The notes under the pieces are model-generated. The model made no database searches and was not told the DNA's origin. It saw only the letters and a program-made list of their open reading frames with translations. The position numbers and the translations under genes are program-made. 64,000 nt of DNA from Alcanivorax sp. DP30 (GTDB taxonomy: Bacteria; Pseudomonadota; Gammaproteobacteria; Pseudomonadales; Alcanivoracaceae): assembly GCF_009882945.1 (NCBI RefSeq), contig NZ_WTUY01000024.1, forward strand, positions 98,003 to 162,002, written 5' to 3'. This document shows, one piece after another, positions 8,236 to 15,739 of this stretch. How positions within the stretch are numbered: the first letter of the stretch is position 1; every line of letters starts with the position of its first letter.

Positions 8236-8912
8236 CTATTCCCCGTGATTTTTGGCTTCTTTGGGGCCCGATAGTGTTGGCGATCATGCTCCTGCCGGGC
8301 TGCAGACAGGCTGAAAAAGCCCCGGACTTTGAATTCGTCATTGTTATTATCTAAGAATGATATTGATACTTCATCTGGGAACTCAGGCTTTAGATGTGAG
8401 AATATCAGGGCTTCATCTTCATGTATTCGCTCGTAAAAAGAAGGTTCAATAACGTGCACAGTAATAGGGATTCGGGGGGTGGTGCCCTCAATTACTGTGA
8501 AGTATAGGCTTGGTAATCCAGCCGCTTCTGCGCGGACCTTTTTCACTTCAAATGGGGTCCAGCCCTGTTTTTGCCAGCTGTAAGTATGATTTTGGGGTAA
8601 ATCGAATGGCCGATCAGGAATGGTTGTTTGATCGGCGCAGGGGTGTTTGGGCCATGGTGGGTCGAGCTCATCAAAGTAAACTCGCCCTCCATGAGGAGAT
8701 TGGTAGAAAAATACGTTGTCTCCACAGACAGGACATCTGGCATTCGGGTTGGTATAGCTCACAGTATTGGGAAAAACACTTGTGAGCCATGTTGGGAGAT
8801 GGCGAGCTCCAGAATAAATGGAAGCTGAACTTCTCCAGGAATAACGGCCTCTGGAGTGGCCGCCACCCCAGCCACAATTACATCCTGGAGGATGCTTGTG
8901 CGCGTTACACAT
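8214..8912 (-). CDS. Cys-rich orphan protein with zinc-ribbon motif, 3' end altered by the IS
   Basis: I do not recognise an assigned function. The 232-aa protein starts at ATG 8912 behind AAAGGGA. Its N-terminus is Cys/His/Gly-rich (HPPGCNCGWGGGH). A CPVCG motif at about 60 is followed by VFFYQSPHGGRVYFDELDPPWPKHPC, which looks like a four-Cys metal site around an aromatic block; I have an uncertain memory of similar motifs in island-encoded hypothetical proteins. The middle (about 110-190) looks like a globular beta-rich domain. The last eight residues and the stop come from the IS right inverted repeat, so the native C-terminus is probably lost. It converges on the third recombinase across the IS. 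Confidence 0.6.
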   Translation of the reverse strand: MCNAHKHPPGCNCGWGGGHSRGRYSWRSSASIYSGARHLPTWLTSVFPNTVSYTNPNARCPVCGDNVFFYQSPHGGRVYFDELDPPWPKHPCADQTTIPDRPFDLPQNHTYSWQKQGWTPFEVKKVRAEAAGLPSLYFTVIEGTTPRIPITVHVIEPSFYERIHEDEALIFSHLKPEFPDEVSISFLDNNNDEFKVRGFFSLSAARQEHDRQHYRAPKKPKITGNSESPPVH

Positions 8913-8935
8913 CGCTATTTCCCTTTAGGTGTTTT

Positions 8936-9014
8936 GGCTGTCCTAAATGTCTTTAGGGGATATGGACATCTGCCGCCCCCAATGTCCATATCAAGGATTA
9001 TTAAATGGACAGCC
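8936..9014. repeat. Nested inverted repeat upstream of the Cys-rich gene
   Basis: Outer arms GGCTGTCC (8936-8943) and GGACAGCC (9007-9014) enclose perfect inner arms GATATGGACAT (8959-8969) and ATGTCCATATC (8982-8992). Further copies of the TGGACA core occur at about 9005 and 9064. The clustered, inverted hexamers look like protein-binding sites, either an operator or recombinase arm sites; the sequence alone cannot tell. Confidence 0.6.
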
Positions 9015-9262
9015 TTAATCCTCTAGAAGTTCCACAATATCTGGCTTTGGGGGTGTCTATATGTGGACATATTACCCGTAGTTGAAATATGCCGGCGCAT
9101 ATCAAGAGCGTACTGATTGGACCCTCACTGAGCCTGCCAATCTCGGATGGTCGTCTGGCACTGGGGACCTGGCAGGGGATTTATCTCTGCGAGCATCGCG
9201 ATCATGGTGGCGGGAGAAGAGTGGTGGCGACGATTCAGGGGGAGTGACTTTCTACACCGCCC

Positions 9263-9402
9263 GTAGGAGCGTCGCTCGCGGCGCGATAGCCCAACGTCTG
9301 AAAAATTGATTTATCAACGAGGCAAGAAGAGGACTCTGTGCCCTCTGTGTTGAAAGTGATTTTTACCCTGGCTCGGAATCGCGCCGCGAGCGACGCTCCT
9401 AC
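9263..9402. repeat. REP doublet with perfect 25-bp inverted ends
   Basis: The left arm 9263-9287 (GTAGGAGCGTCGCTCGCGGC...) and the right arm 9378-9402 are perfect reverse complements, separated by about 90 bp. The arms have the GTAGGAGC...GCGAT form of Pseudomonas-type REP sequences. A second doublet at 19175-19335 has the same layout and shares internal words (GATAGCCCAA, CTCTGTGCC). The rest of 9015-9262 shows no convincing gene. Confidence 0.85.
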
Positions 9403-9426
9403 AGCAGCTTTGTGGAGAAGTGTGTC

Positions 9427-9484
9427 AGAAGCGAGTTTCGAGAGGCGAATCCCCTATTTCAGAGGCCTTTCGCAACTCGCTTCT
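9427..9484. repeat. Long imperfect hairpin downstream of the DUF2057 gene
   Basis: Arms 9427-9446 and 9465-9484 pair with two mismatches in 20. The word CGAGTTTCGA is shared with another intergenic hairpin at 40527-40600, so this is a small repeat family. It may act as a transcription end for the leftward gene ending at 9499, but there is no T-run. Confidence 0.65.
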
Positions 9485-9498
9485 CGTGACACGTAACC

Positions 9499-10179
9499 CT
9501 ATTCAGCAATCCACTGCAGGAATTCGCGGCGCTCTTCCGGAGTGGCCTGATTCCATTGTGCCTTGAGCGTGTCCAGGTAGCGCGCTGTTGCGGCAGGCGC
9601 CGCGGCTTCTGCGGCGGCGGGGGCTGCCGGCGCCGGCAGGGGAGCGATGGCGGTACTGGCGGGCGTGGCCACTTCTTCGCCGGTGACAGGGGCGAGGAAA
9701 CCGCGCTTCAGAATCAGCTTGGATTTCTCCGCAGCCACCTTTTCGCCGGTAACCGCATTTTCTGACCAGCCATTGAAGTTATCTTCCATGGCGCGGGCGG
9801 CGTCCACATCCTTGGGTTGCTCATAGCCCAGCACCCACATGTCCCCAGGCTTGCCATCAACAATAAAGTTGGCCGGGTTGGTCTTCACGATTTCGTGGTT
9901 ATCCGCATCCAGCTGCCATAGTTCCTTGTAGTAAGCGAGAATTTCATAGCGACCAGGGGTGAGTTTTACGTCCTTGTAGTCGGAGGCAAAGAAGGTGTTC
10001 ACCCCGTCCACTTCTTCGCCATTGATGGTGAAGACTTCCAGCTGACTGGGAATGCGCACGGTGACAATATTATTGTCGGACTGGGCAGGGCCCTCATAGA
10101 GTTGAACAACAGGGCTGCGGGCACAGGCGGAAAGCAGCAGGGCAAAAAGGGTGACAGCGGTCAGGCGCAGCGACAGCAT
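9499..10179 (-). CDS. DUF2057 (YccT-type) lipoprotein
   Basis: This is a predicted lipoprotein of 226 aa. The signal peptide carries the lipobox LLSAC (Cys19). The middle has the beta-rich DUF2057 signature (RIPSQLEVFTINGEEVDG, then LTPGRYEILAYYKELW). An Ala/Pro-rich linker at about 170-200 leads to a short helical tail (TPEERREFLQWI). The function of the family is unknown. It is followed by the hairpin at 9427-9484. The next gene upstream starts 66 bp away and reads the same way, so they may be cotranscribed. The start ATG at 10179 has an AAGGAGAAACC ribosome site. Confidence 0.8.
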   Translation of the reverse strand: MLSLRLTAVTLFALLLSACARSPVVQLYEGPAQSDNNIVTVRIPSQLEVFTINGEEVDGVNTFFASDYKDVKLTPGRYEILAYYKELWQLDADNHEIVKTNPANFIVDGKPGDMWVLGYEQPKDVDAARAMEDNFNGWSENAVTGEKVAAEKSKLILKRGFLAPVTGEEVATPASTAIAPLPAPAAPAAAEAAAPAATARYLDTLKAQWNQATPEERREFLQWIAE

Positions 10180-10244
10180 GGTTTCTCCTTGATTCGGTAG
10201 CCCGCCAGTCTGACGGGTAAAGGTGGCAATTGGATGACAGGGGC

Positions 10245-10583
10245 CTAGAAGCCCCAGCCGTCTACATTGTTTGGGGCAACATCACGGTTCAGCGCTCCGA
10301 GGCCGCGCGCGCAGCGCACAATCCACCAGACAGTGATGACGATCATCAGCAACCAGCCGATAAAGGCCACGGTGGTGATGCCGGCAATGAACCAGTACAG
10401 CAGACCAATCCAGAAAGTACGGTACTGGAAGCGGAAATGCTCGCGCAGGGGCGGCGGGGCGTCGCCGGCGTTCATGTGAGCGATGATGACGCCGGCAATA
10501 GCGGTGAGACCACCGGTGATCAGACCAACCAGATGCAGCACGTAAACCAGCCGGGCCATGCCGATTCGGGAGTTATCACTCAT
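10245..10583 (-). CDS. DUF4870-like small membrane protein
   Basis: This 112-aa protein has three or so predicted membrane helices (LVYVLHLVGLITGGLTAIAGVIIA, FWIGLLYWFIAGITTVAFIGWLLMIVITVWWIV) and a short NxDxGF-like tail. The pattern resembles DUF4870/Tic20-like inner-membrane proteins. Its ATG overlaps the stop of the Kunitz-domain gene by 4 bp (ATGA), so the two are translationally coupled. The function is not known. Confidence 0.7.
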   Translation of the reverse strand: MSDNSRIGMARLVYVLHLVGLITGGLTAIAGVIIAHMNAGDAPPPLREHFRFQYRTFWIGLLYWFIAGITTVAFIGWLLMIVITVWWIVRCARGLGALNRDVAPNNVDGWGF

Positions 10584-10876
10584 CGTGGGGCTCCTTTTCC
10601 TGAATAGGGAGAGGCGGTGTCACTGGTGCTGGCATTACAGGTACTCACGCACTCTTCCATGGTGTCGAATGGCACGCTCCCCTTGCAGCCTCCCCAGATA
10701 AAGGTGCGACAGCTGTCGCTCATGGCGTCGTAGTAGTAACGCTGGAAGGCGGCCTTGCACATACCGGATTCAGGGGGCTGGTAGCAGGCATCCGGCAGCG
10801 GAGCTTCGGCGTCGCCGTTCTGGCAGCCACTGAGCAATCCGATGATCAGAAGCAGGGGAAGGGAAAGATGGCGCAT
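10580..10876 (-). CDS. Lipoprotein with a BPTI/Kunitz protease-inhibitor domain
   Basis: This 98-aa protein has a lipobox LLSGC (Cys18) followed by one Kunitz domain at residues 31-80. All six cysteines are present (C31, C40, C56, C64, C76, C80) with spacings 8, 15, 7, 11 and 3. Bovine BPTI has 8, 15, 7, 12 and 3. The conserved FxWGGC core (FIWGGC) is present. The residue after the second Cys, which is the P1 contact in BPTI, is Lys41 followed by Ala42, predicting inhibition of trypsin-like proteases. Kunitz domains are rare in bacteria. It is likely membrane-anchored in the periplasm or on the surface. It is coupled by a 4-bp overlap to the following membrane-protein gene. Confidence 0.88.
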   Translation of the reverse strand: MRHLSLPLLLIIGLLSGCQNGDAEAPLPDACYQPPESGMCKAAFQRYYYDAMSDSCRTFIWGGCKGSVPFDTMEECVSTCNASTSDTASPYSGKGAPR

Positions 10877-11010
10877 GGTCTGTCCTTGCAGGTTGCGGCT
10901 TCAACATTCGCTACTTTACCGAACTATGGCCAAGGTCGTAACCGATTCGTGTTTTTCGGCGCCGGGGTGATTTATGCTGGCCGGAGGCGAAGGAGACAGG
11001 AGAGAGTGAG

Positions 11011-11691
11011 ATGGGGCGATCAGGCTGGATGGCCGCTTTGCTGTGTCTGCTGGCAAGCAGTCAGCTGCAGGCCGATGAACTGCAGTACGGCTTTCTGCAG
11101 GCCGGCCAGCTACAGCTGAAAGACAGTGAAACCACCGTGTATGCAGGGGATGTGGAGCTCACCGGCGATTATGACGACCTGCCGTTTTTTGCTGCGGGGG
11201 TGCAGAAGATCCTCGGGGGCGATCGTTTCCGCTATGGCTATGAAGGTGGTGCGCTGATCAGCTGGCAGAACGATACGGTAGGTTATTCCGCTGTGGTGGA
11301 CGGCGGGGCCACCGTCAATATCAAGGTGGATAACGAGCTACTGGTGTTCGGAACGTCGCTGGGCGGCTATGGTGATGTGAGGCTGGGTGAGCGAGCCCGC
11401 TGGTATGTCTCCGGTGGCCCCATGGTGCTGGTGGCGTCCCTGAAGCAGGAAAAGCCGGATAACTACCCGCAGCCGTTGAGCAGCACAGTGATCATCAATG
11501 GCGACGAGCGTGATACAGGCTTTGGTTACGGTGCTTATGCATCGACCGGGTTGATCTTTGCCGTCAGCCGTGACGCTGAGGTAGGTGTGGTTGTGCGAGA
11601 ACAGGCGGTAAAGATGGATTTCAATGATGCGGTGGCGGATTTTCCTTATGAGGGCACCCTGTACATGCTGAGTCTTGGGTATCGGATGTGA
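11011..11691 (+). CDS. Predicted outer-membrane beta-barrel protein
   Basis: This 226-aa protein has a signal peptide ending near LQADELQYG. The rest is made of alternating aromatic/glycine beta-strands (FRYGYEGGALISWQ, FGYGAYASTGLIFAVS) ending in YMLSLGYRM, the usual C-terminal strand of an outer-membrane barrel, though ending in Met rather than Phe. The family is not recognised. The stop codon is followed within a few bases by a heptamer array. The start ATG 11011 follows GGAGAGAGTGAG. Confidence 0.65.
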   Translation: MGRSGWMAALLCLLASSQLQADELQYGFLQAGQLQLKDSETTVYAGDVELTGDYDDLPFFAAGVQKILGGDRFRYGYEGGALISWQNDTVGYSAVVDGGATVNIKVDNELLVFGTSLGGYGDVRLGERARWYVSGGPMVLVASLKQEKPDNYPQPLSSTVIINGDERDTGFGYGAYASTGLIFAVSRDAEVGVVVREQAVKMDFNDAVADFPYEGTLYMLSLGYRM

Positions 11692-11696
11692 AAATC

Positions 11697-11740
11697 AGCT
11701 ACGAGCTACGAGCTACGAGCTACGAGCTACGAGCTACGAG
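11697..11740 (+). repeat. Heptamer tandem array AGCTACG, about 6 copies
   Basis: AGCTACG is repeated with exact 7-bp period, starting 6 bp after the preceding stop codon. It runs into AGGCTCAAGCTTCAGCGCGA. A degenerate inverted counterpart (CGCGTTGCAGCTTGAAGCTTG) lies at 11847-11867, so the array and its partner bracket the terminator-like stem at 11786-11816. Confidence 0.95.
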
Positions 11741-11785
11741 GCTCAAGCTTCAGCGCGAGAGAGTGTTACAGGTTCTGAAACGTTA

Positions 11786-11816
11786 GAGGCCGCGCCCATG
11801 ATGTGGGCGCGGCCTC
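11786..11816. terminator. GC-rich hairpin between convergent genes
   Basis: Arms GAGGCCGCGCCCA (11786-11798) and TGGGCGCGGCCTC (11804-11816) form a perfect 13-bp stem with a 5-base loop. It lies between a rightward gene (ends 11691) and a leftward gene (ends 11876), so it could terminate both. The T-run is short. A similar stem is at 14132-14168. Confidence 0.7.
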
Positions 11817-11875
11817 CTTGCTTTCAAAGCCCGGCACACATTTCGTCGCGTTGCAGCTTGAAGCTTGCTCCTGTC

Positions 11876-12409
11876 TCAATCCGCCCGCATGTGTTTCTGG
11901 TCTCGCGGCAGGGTCTCATTCTTCAGGCGAATCACGGTTTTCTGGAGAAGCAGGTTGTTGGGCAGGGTGTAGCGGTGGCCCAGTTCATCCTGCACGGTGA
12001 TGAAGATCAGGCCCATGTGTCGAATCTGTCCGGTGACAGTGTTGTCTCCGTCCAGTAGCCGGATGCGGTCCCCCACCCGGTAAGGGGCACTGAAGAACAG
12101 GATAATGGCGGCGGTGGCATTGCTGAGCATGGACCAGCTGGCGAACAGCGCCACACCGAGGAGGGCCATCAACGAGGTGGCAAACACCATCAGGCCGTCG
12201 CCTTTCAGGCCCCATAGCACCCCCACAGCAATCAGGCTGATCACCAGGCAGGCGGCATTGATGACCACGGAGGTCTGGAAAATGCGAGCCCGGCTGAACT
12301 CACGACGTCGCCCAAGCCGCTTGGTAACACCTCTCAGGATCGCTGAGATGGCCCAGCCCAGAACCAGGATCACGGCGGTCAGCAGCCATTTCATGACGAT
12401 GGATTCCAT
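11876..12409 (-). CDS. Small MscS-domain mechanosensitive channel protein
   Basis: This 177-aa membrane protein has three hydrophobic helices (residues about 5-25, 48-68, 72-95) and a compact MscS beta-domain (FFSAPYRVGDRIRLLDGDNTVTGQIRHMGLIFITVQDELGHRYTLPNNLLLQKTV). It lacks the usual large C-terminal vestibule, so it is a short family member. ATG at 12409 or 12394 could be used. The gene starts 6 bp after the end of the MBL-fold gene and so is probably cotranscribed with it. Confidence 0.82.
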   Translation of the reverse strand: MESIVMKWLLTAVILVLGWAISAILRGVTKRLGRRREFSRARIFQTSVVINAACLVISLIAVGVLWGLKGDGLMVFATSLMALLGVALFASWSMLSNATAAIILFFSAPYRVGDRIRLLDGDNTVTGQIRHMGLIFITVQDELGHRYTLPNNLLLQKTVIRLKNETLPRDQKHMRAD

Positions 12410-12415
12410 GGCGGG

Positions 12416-13057
12416 TTAACCGTGTTTGCCGGACACGAAGGGGTTGTTGACCCGTTCGTGGCCGATGGTGGACATGGGGCCGTGGCCGGGGATGAAGGAG
12501 ACATCGTCATCCAGGGTCAGCAGCTTGTCCTTGATAGCGGCGATCAGGGTATCGAAGTCCCCTTTGGGGAAGTCGGTACGCCCAATGGAGCCGTTGAAGA
12601 GTACGTCACCGACTACGACCAGTTTGCTTTCCGGTTGGTAGAAGACGACATGGCCAGGGGTATGACCGGGGCAATGGCGAACTTCAAATTCGGTTGCGCC
12701 CACGGTGACGCGGTCACCGTCTTCCAGCCAGCGGTTCGGCGTGAAGGGTGGTGACGGGGGGAAGCCCATCATCTGCGCCTGTTGCGGCAGCATGTCAATC
12801 CAGAACTGGTCGTCCCGATGAGGGCCTTCAATGGGCAGATTGAGCTGTTCGGCCAGTTGCGCCACTGCGCCCACGTGATCCAGGTGGGCGTGGGTCACCA
12901 GAATCTTCTCCGGGGTGCCGCCCACCTGTTGCAAGGCTTCCAGAATGTTTTCCAGGTCCCCGCCGGGATCCACGATGGCGACCTTGTCCGTGGTTTCACA
13001 TTTCAGGAATGAACAATTCTGCTGGAACTGGGTGACTGGAAGGATGGCGTATTTCAT
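12416..13057 (-). CDS. MBL-fold metallo-hydrolase, YcbL/glyoxalase II-like
   Basis: This 213-aa metallo-beta-lactamase-fold hydrolase has the metal-binding THAHLDH motif (about 55-61), the later HCPGHTPGH, the bridging Asp in VVVGDVLFNGSIGRTDFP, and the last His in IPGHGP. The arrangement matches YcbL-type glyoxalase II-like enzymes, which hydrolyse S-lactoylglutathione-type thioesters in the cytoplasm. The actual substrate is not proven. It is divergent from the full-length MscS gene. Confidence 0.88.
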   Translation of the reverse strand: MKYAILPVTQFQQNCSFLKCETTDKVAIVDPGGDLENILEALQQVGGTPEKILVTHAHLDHVGAVAQLAEQLNLPIEGPHRDDQFWIDMLPQQAQMMGFPPSPPFTPNRWLEDGDRVTVGATEFEVRHCPGHTPGHVVFYQPESKLVVVGDVLFNGSIGRTDFPKGDFDTLIAAIKDKLLTLDDDVSFIPGHGPMSTIGHERVNNPFVSGKHG

Positions 13058-13233
13058 GGCTGTCAGCCTGTTTGTTCGGGGTTGCGACGGTGTCGGCAGT
13101 ATAGCGGTTCACCCTGCTGGTCTGCATGTTTCCTGGAGTAAAAATATTTGCAAATTCAGCCTTGGGAGGGGTATGCGCATGTTCCGGCAGTGCTATTTTA
13201 AAGCCCATCATTATTTCACCTAAGGAAGAAACC

Positions 13234-14064
13234 ATGGAGATGGAGCAGATCCAGCCTTATATGGACAAGGCGATCGAGTTGGGCATGACCTACTTGCCCA
13301 AGGTGGTGCTGGCGATCATTACCCTGATTGTCGGCTTCTGGATCATCAAGCGTATTGGTAAGGGGCTAAACAAGGTGCTTGGCCATCAGGCCATCGATGA
13401 TTCCCTGCAGCGTTTCCTCACCAGCTTGCTGGATGTGCTGCTGAAGATCCTGTTGCTGGTGGCGGTGGCAGGGATGGTGGGAATTGAAACCACGTCCTTT
13501 ATTGCCATGCTGGGAGCCATTGGCCTGGCGGTTGGCCTGGCCCTGCAAGGAAGTCTGGGTAATCTGGCTGGTGGTGTATTGGTGTTGTTTTTCAAACCCT
13601 ATCGGGTGGGGGATATCATTGAAGCCCAGGGGCACATGGGCAAGGTGCATGATATCCAGATCTTCACCACCATTCTGATCACCTACGATAACCAGCGCAT
13701 CGTGATTCCCAACGGCCTCATGTCCAATGGATGCATCAAGAATGTCTTCTGCGAGCCGCAGCGCCGTGTCGATATCGAGTTTGGTATCAGCTACGGGGAC
13801 AGCATCGAGGATGCCAGGGCGGCGATTCAAGGCGTTATCGACAGTGATGATAGAATTCTGGGCGGTGGCAAATTTGATCCGAATATTTTCGTTTCTGCCC
13901 ATGCTGACAGCAGCATCAATATGTTGACGCGTGTCTGGGTGAATTCCGAAGATTACTGGCCGGTCTATTTCGGCCTGTTCGAGCAGGTGAAATACGCCTT
14001 CGACAAGGCTGGTATCACCATCCCGTTCCCGCAGCGGGATGTGCATTTGTTCCAGCAAAGCTAA
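13234..14064 (+). CDS. mscS: Small-conductance mechanosensitive channel MscS
   Basis: This is an inner-membrane tension-gated channel that releases solutes on hypo-osmotic shock. It has 276 aa, close to the usual 280-290. The start is ATG 13234 (MEMEQIQPYMDK) with AAGGAAG at 13222; an in-frame ATG at 13126 lacks such a site and would add 36 unlikely residues. TM1 is at about 20-45, TM2 at about 63-85, and pore helix TM3 reads GAIGLAVGLALQGSLGNLAGGVLVLFFKPYRVGD. The beta-domain and C-terminal alpha/beta domain follow. The stop is directly followed by a heptamer array. Confidence 0.92.
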   Translation: MEMEQIQPYMDKAIELGMTYLPKVVLAIITLIVGFWIIKRIGKGLNKVLGHQAIDDSLQRFLTSLLDVLLKILLLVAVAGMVGIETTSFIAMLGAIGLAVGLALQGSLGNLAGGVLVLFFKPYRVGDIIEAQGHMGKVHDIQIFTTILITYDNQRIVIPNGLMSNGCIKNVFCEPQRRVDIEFGISYGDSIEDARAAIQGVIDSDDRILGGGKFDPNIFVSAHADSSINMLTRVWVNSEDYWPVYFGLFEQVKYAFDKAGITIPFPQRDVHLFQQS

Positions 14065-14066
14065 AA

Positions 14067-14102
14067 AGCTTCGAGCTACAAGCTACAAGCTACAAGCTAC
14101 AA
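14067..14102 (+). repeat. Heptamer tandem array AGCTACA, about 5 copies
   Basis: The unit AGCTACA (first copy AAGCTTC) repeats every 7 bp starting 3 bp after the mscS stop codon and running into AACGCGAAAC. The inverted counterpart CGCGTTGTAGCTTGAGGCTTG is at about 14194-14214, next to the P450 stop codon. Array and partner bracket a hairpin, as at 11697-11873. Confidence 0.93.
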
Positions 14103-14131
14103 CGCGAAACAGCTTTTCTTGTGTGAAAAAT

Positions 14132-14168
14132 CATGAGGCCGCACCCAAATTTCGGTCGCGGCCTCATG
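14132..14168. terminator. GC-rich hairpin between mscS and the P450 gene
   Basis: CATGAGGCCGC (from 14132) pairs with GCGGCCTCATG (to 14168). It sits between convergent genes and shares the GAGGCCGCR core with the stem at 11786-11816, so it is a candidate bidirectional terminator carried by a repeated element. Confidence 0.7.
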
Positions 14169-14220
14169 CCTTTAATTCAATCAAAAAGCCTGCCGCGTTG
14201 TAGCTTGAGGCTTGCAGCTG

Positions 14221-15585
14221 TTATCGCTTTTCAATCGTCACCGGCAATCCATCCTTGGGCATGATCAATGGCACCTGCTGGGTGGGAACTTCATAGCCGG
14301 GCTTGACGCTGACTTTGTACTGTTTCAGGAAATGGAACAGAAATGTCTTGGTCTGCAGTTCGGCGAAGTTCAGGCCCAGGCACTTGTGATGGCCGCCGCC
14401 AAAGGGCAGCCACTGGTAGAAGTGTTTCTTGTGTTCGGCGCGTTCGTCACTGAAGCGTTCCGGATCGAAACTGTGCGGATGGGTCCAGTACTCGTCCATA
14501 TAGTGGGTGTACAGGGTGGAGACATTGACCAGGGTGTTGCGCGGCAAGGTATAGCCCTTGAAGGTGACATCCTTGACGGTACGGCGCGGAAAGGTGGTGA
14601 GCGGCGGGCGCATGCGCAGGGTTTCCTTGAAGACCCAGCCGGTTTTCTCCAGCTTGGCAAGATCATCGTACGCCAGCTCGTCCTTGTTCATACCCTGCAT
14701 TTCTTCATACAGGATATCCTGCCATTCCGGATGCTTGGCCAGCATGTAAAGCACCGAACACAAGGTGCTGGTGGTGGTGTCATGGGCGGCGAACAACAGG
14801 AAGATCATGTGATTCATCACGTCGCGGTCGCTGAGACCACCTTCCTCGTCCGCAGCCTTGCACAACTCGCTGAAGAAGTCGCTGTGCTCGCTGTTGCGTT
14901 TCTCCGGTATCAGGCGGGTGACAAAGTCTTCGAGATAACGGCGGCCCTTCATGCCGCGATGCCAGAGGGTGCCTGGGATTTCAACCCGTAGCACCGCCAG
15001 TGAAGCCTCAGTGGCATCAATGAAGGACTTGTTGACCTTGTCAGACTCCGGCCCCATTTCCAGCCCGAAGAAAATCTGTGCGCCGACATCCAGCAACAGT
15101 GTCTTGATGTGGTCCAGAAACTTGATCTCGGTACCTGTCGGCCAATGCTGAATCTCTCTTCCGATATGGGCATTCATACGATCCAGGTAACTGGCCAGTG
15201 CCGGTTTCTTGAATGCCTGCTGCATGATACGACGGTGGAACTTGTGATCGGCAAAATCGCGGAGCATCAGCCCATCAGTAAACAATTTCTCCAGAATCGG
15301 ATTCCAGGCGGCTCGGCTGGAAAAAACATGGTCCGGGTCCTTGAGTACAAACTCGTTGGCTTCGGGTCCCAGCAGCGTGACACCCCGCTGGAACAGCACT
15401 GAGCCCTTGAATACGAGACCGTATTTTTCCGCCCGTTCCGTCACCAGCTTGTGATAGTCCTTGAGGAAGGGAACCGTTTCGCCAAGCAGGGGCCAGCCAT
15501 AATCGCCGGGGATATCCTCAAGCTTGCGCTGGGGCATGCGAGGTAGCAGGTTGGCCTCTTGCTGGGCACTTTCCATTCGATTCAT
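14221..15585 (-). CDS. Cytochrome P450
   Basis: This 454-aa haem monooxygenase has the I-helix oxygen-activating motif AAHDTTT (266-272), K-helix ETLR (321-324), the PERF region (FDPERF, 373-378) and the haem-ligand loop FGGGHHKCLG with Cys402. The overall pattern (GLVFKGSVLFQRGVTLLGPEANEFVLKD at the N-terminus) resembles the CYP51/CYP26/CYP120-type lineage more than the alkane-hydroxylating CYP153 group. The haem loop has HHK where most P450s have an Arg. There is no membrane anchor. No ferredoxin or reductase is adjacent. The substrate is unknown; a lipid or terpenoid is a guess from the lineage. Confidence 0.92.
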   Translation of the reverse strand: MNRMESAQQEANLLPRMPQRKLEDIPGDYGWPLLGETVPFLKDYHKLVTERAEKYGLVFKGSVLFQRGVTLLGPEANEFVLKDPDHVFSSRAAWNPILEKLFTDGLMLRDFADHKFHRRIMQQAFKKPALASYLDRMNAHIGREIQHWPTGTEIKFLDHIKTLLLDVGAQIFFGLEMGPESDKVNKSFIDATEASLAVLRVEIPGTLWHRGMKGRRYLEDFVTRLIPEKRNSEHSDFFSELCKAADEEGGLSDRDVMNHMIFLLFAAHDTTTSTLCSVLYMLAKHPEWQDILYEEMQGMNKDELAYDDLAKLEKTGWVFKETLRMRPPLTTFPRRTVKDVTFKGYTLPRNTLVNVSTLYTHYMDEYWTHPHSFDPERFSDERAEHKKHFYQWLPFGGGHHKCLGLNFAELQTKTFLFHFLKQYKVSVKPGYEVPTQQVPLIMPKDGLPVTIEKR

Positions 15586-15739
15586 GACTGGCTCCCGATA
15601 AACACAATGTATAGATTGAATTTACTCCCGCTTCACCCCTCAGAACAGTGCCCTGTCGGCAACGGTCAATCGGTGCTGTTCTGCCCAGCCCTGCCGGGCG
15701 TCGGCGTGTTAGTATCGGGTTATAAAAAGGAGACGATTT

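Noticed and set aside
2153..9014. Calling the accessory block a prophage
   Set aside because: No structural, replication or lysis genes are present; only recombinases, an IS element, hsdMS and one orphan gene.
9082..9309. 75-aa open frame near 9.1-9.3 kb
   Set aside because: It runs through a REP doublet, has no ribosome site and no recognisable protein features.
11675..12058. Open frame starting at the end of the barrel gene and crossing the AGCTACG array
   Set aside because: Same artefact of heptamer read-through, and it runs antisense into the MscS-domain gene.
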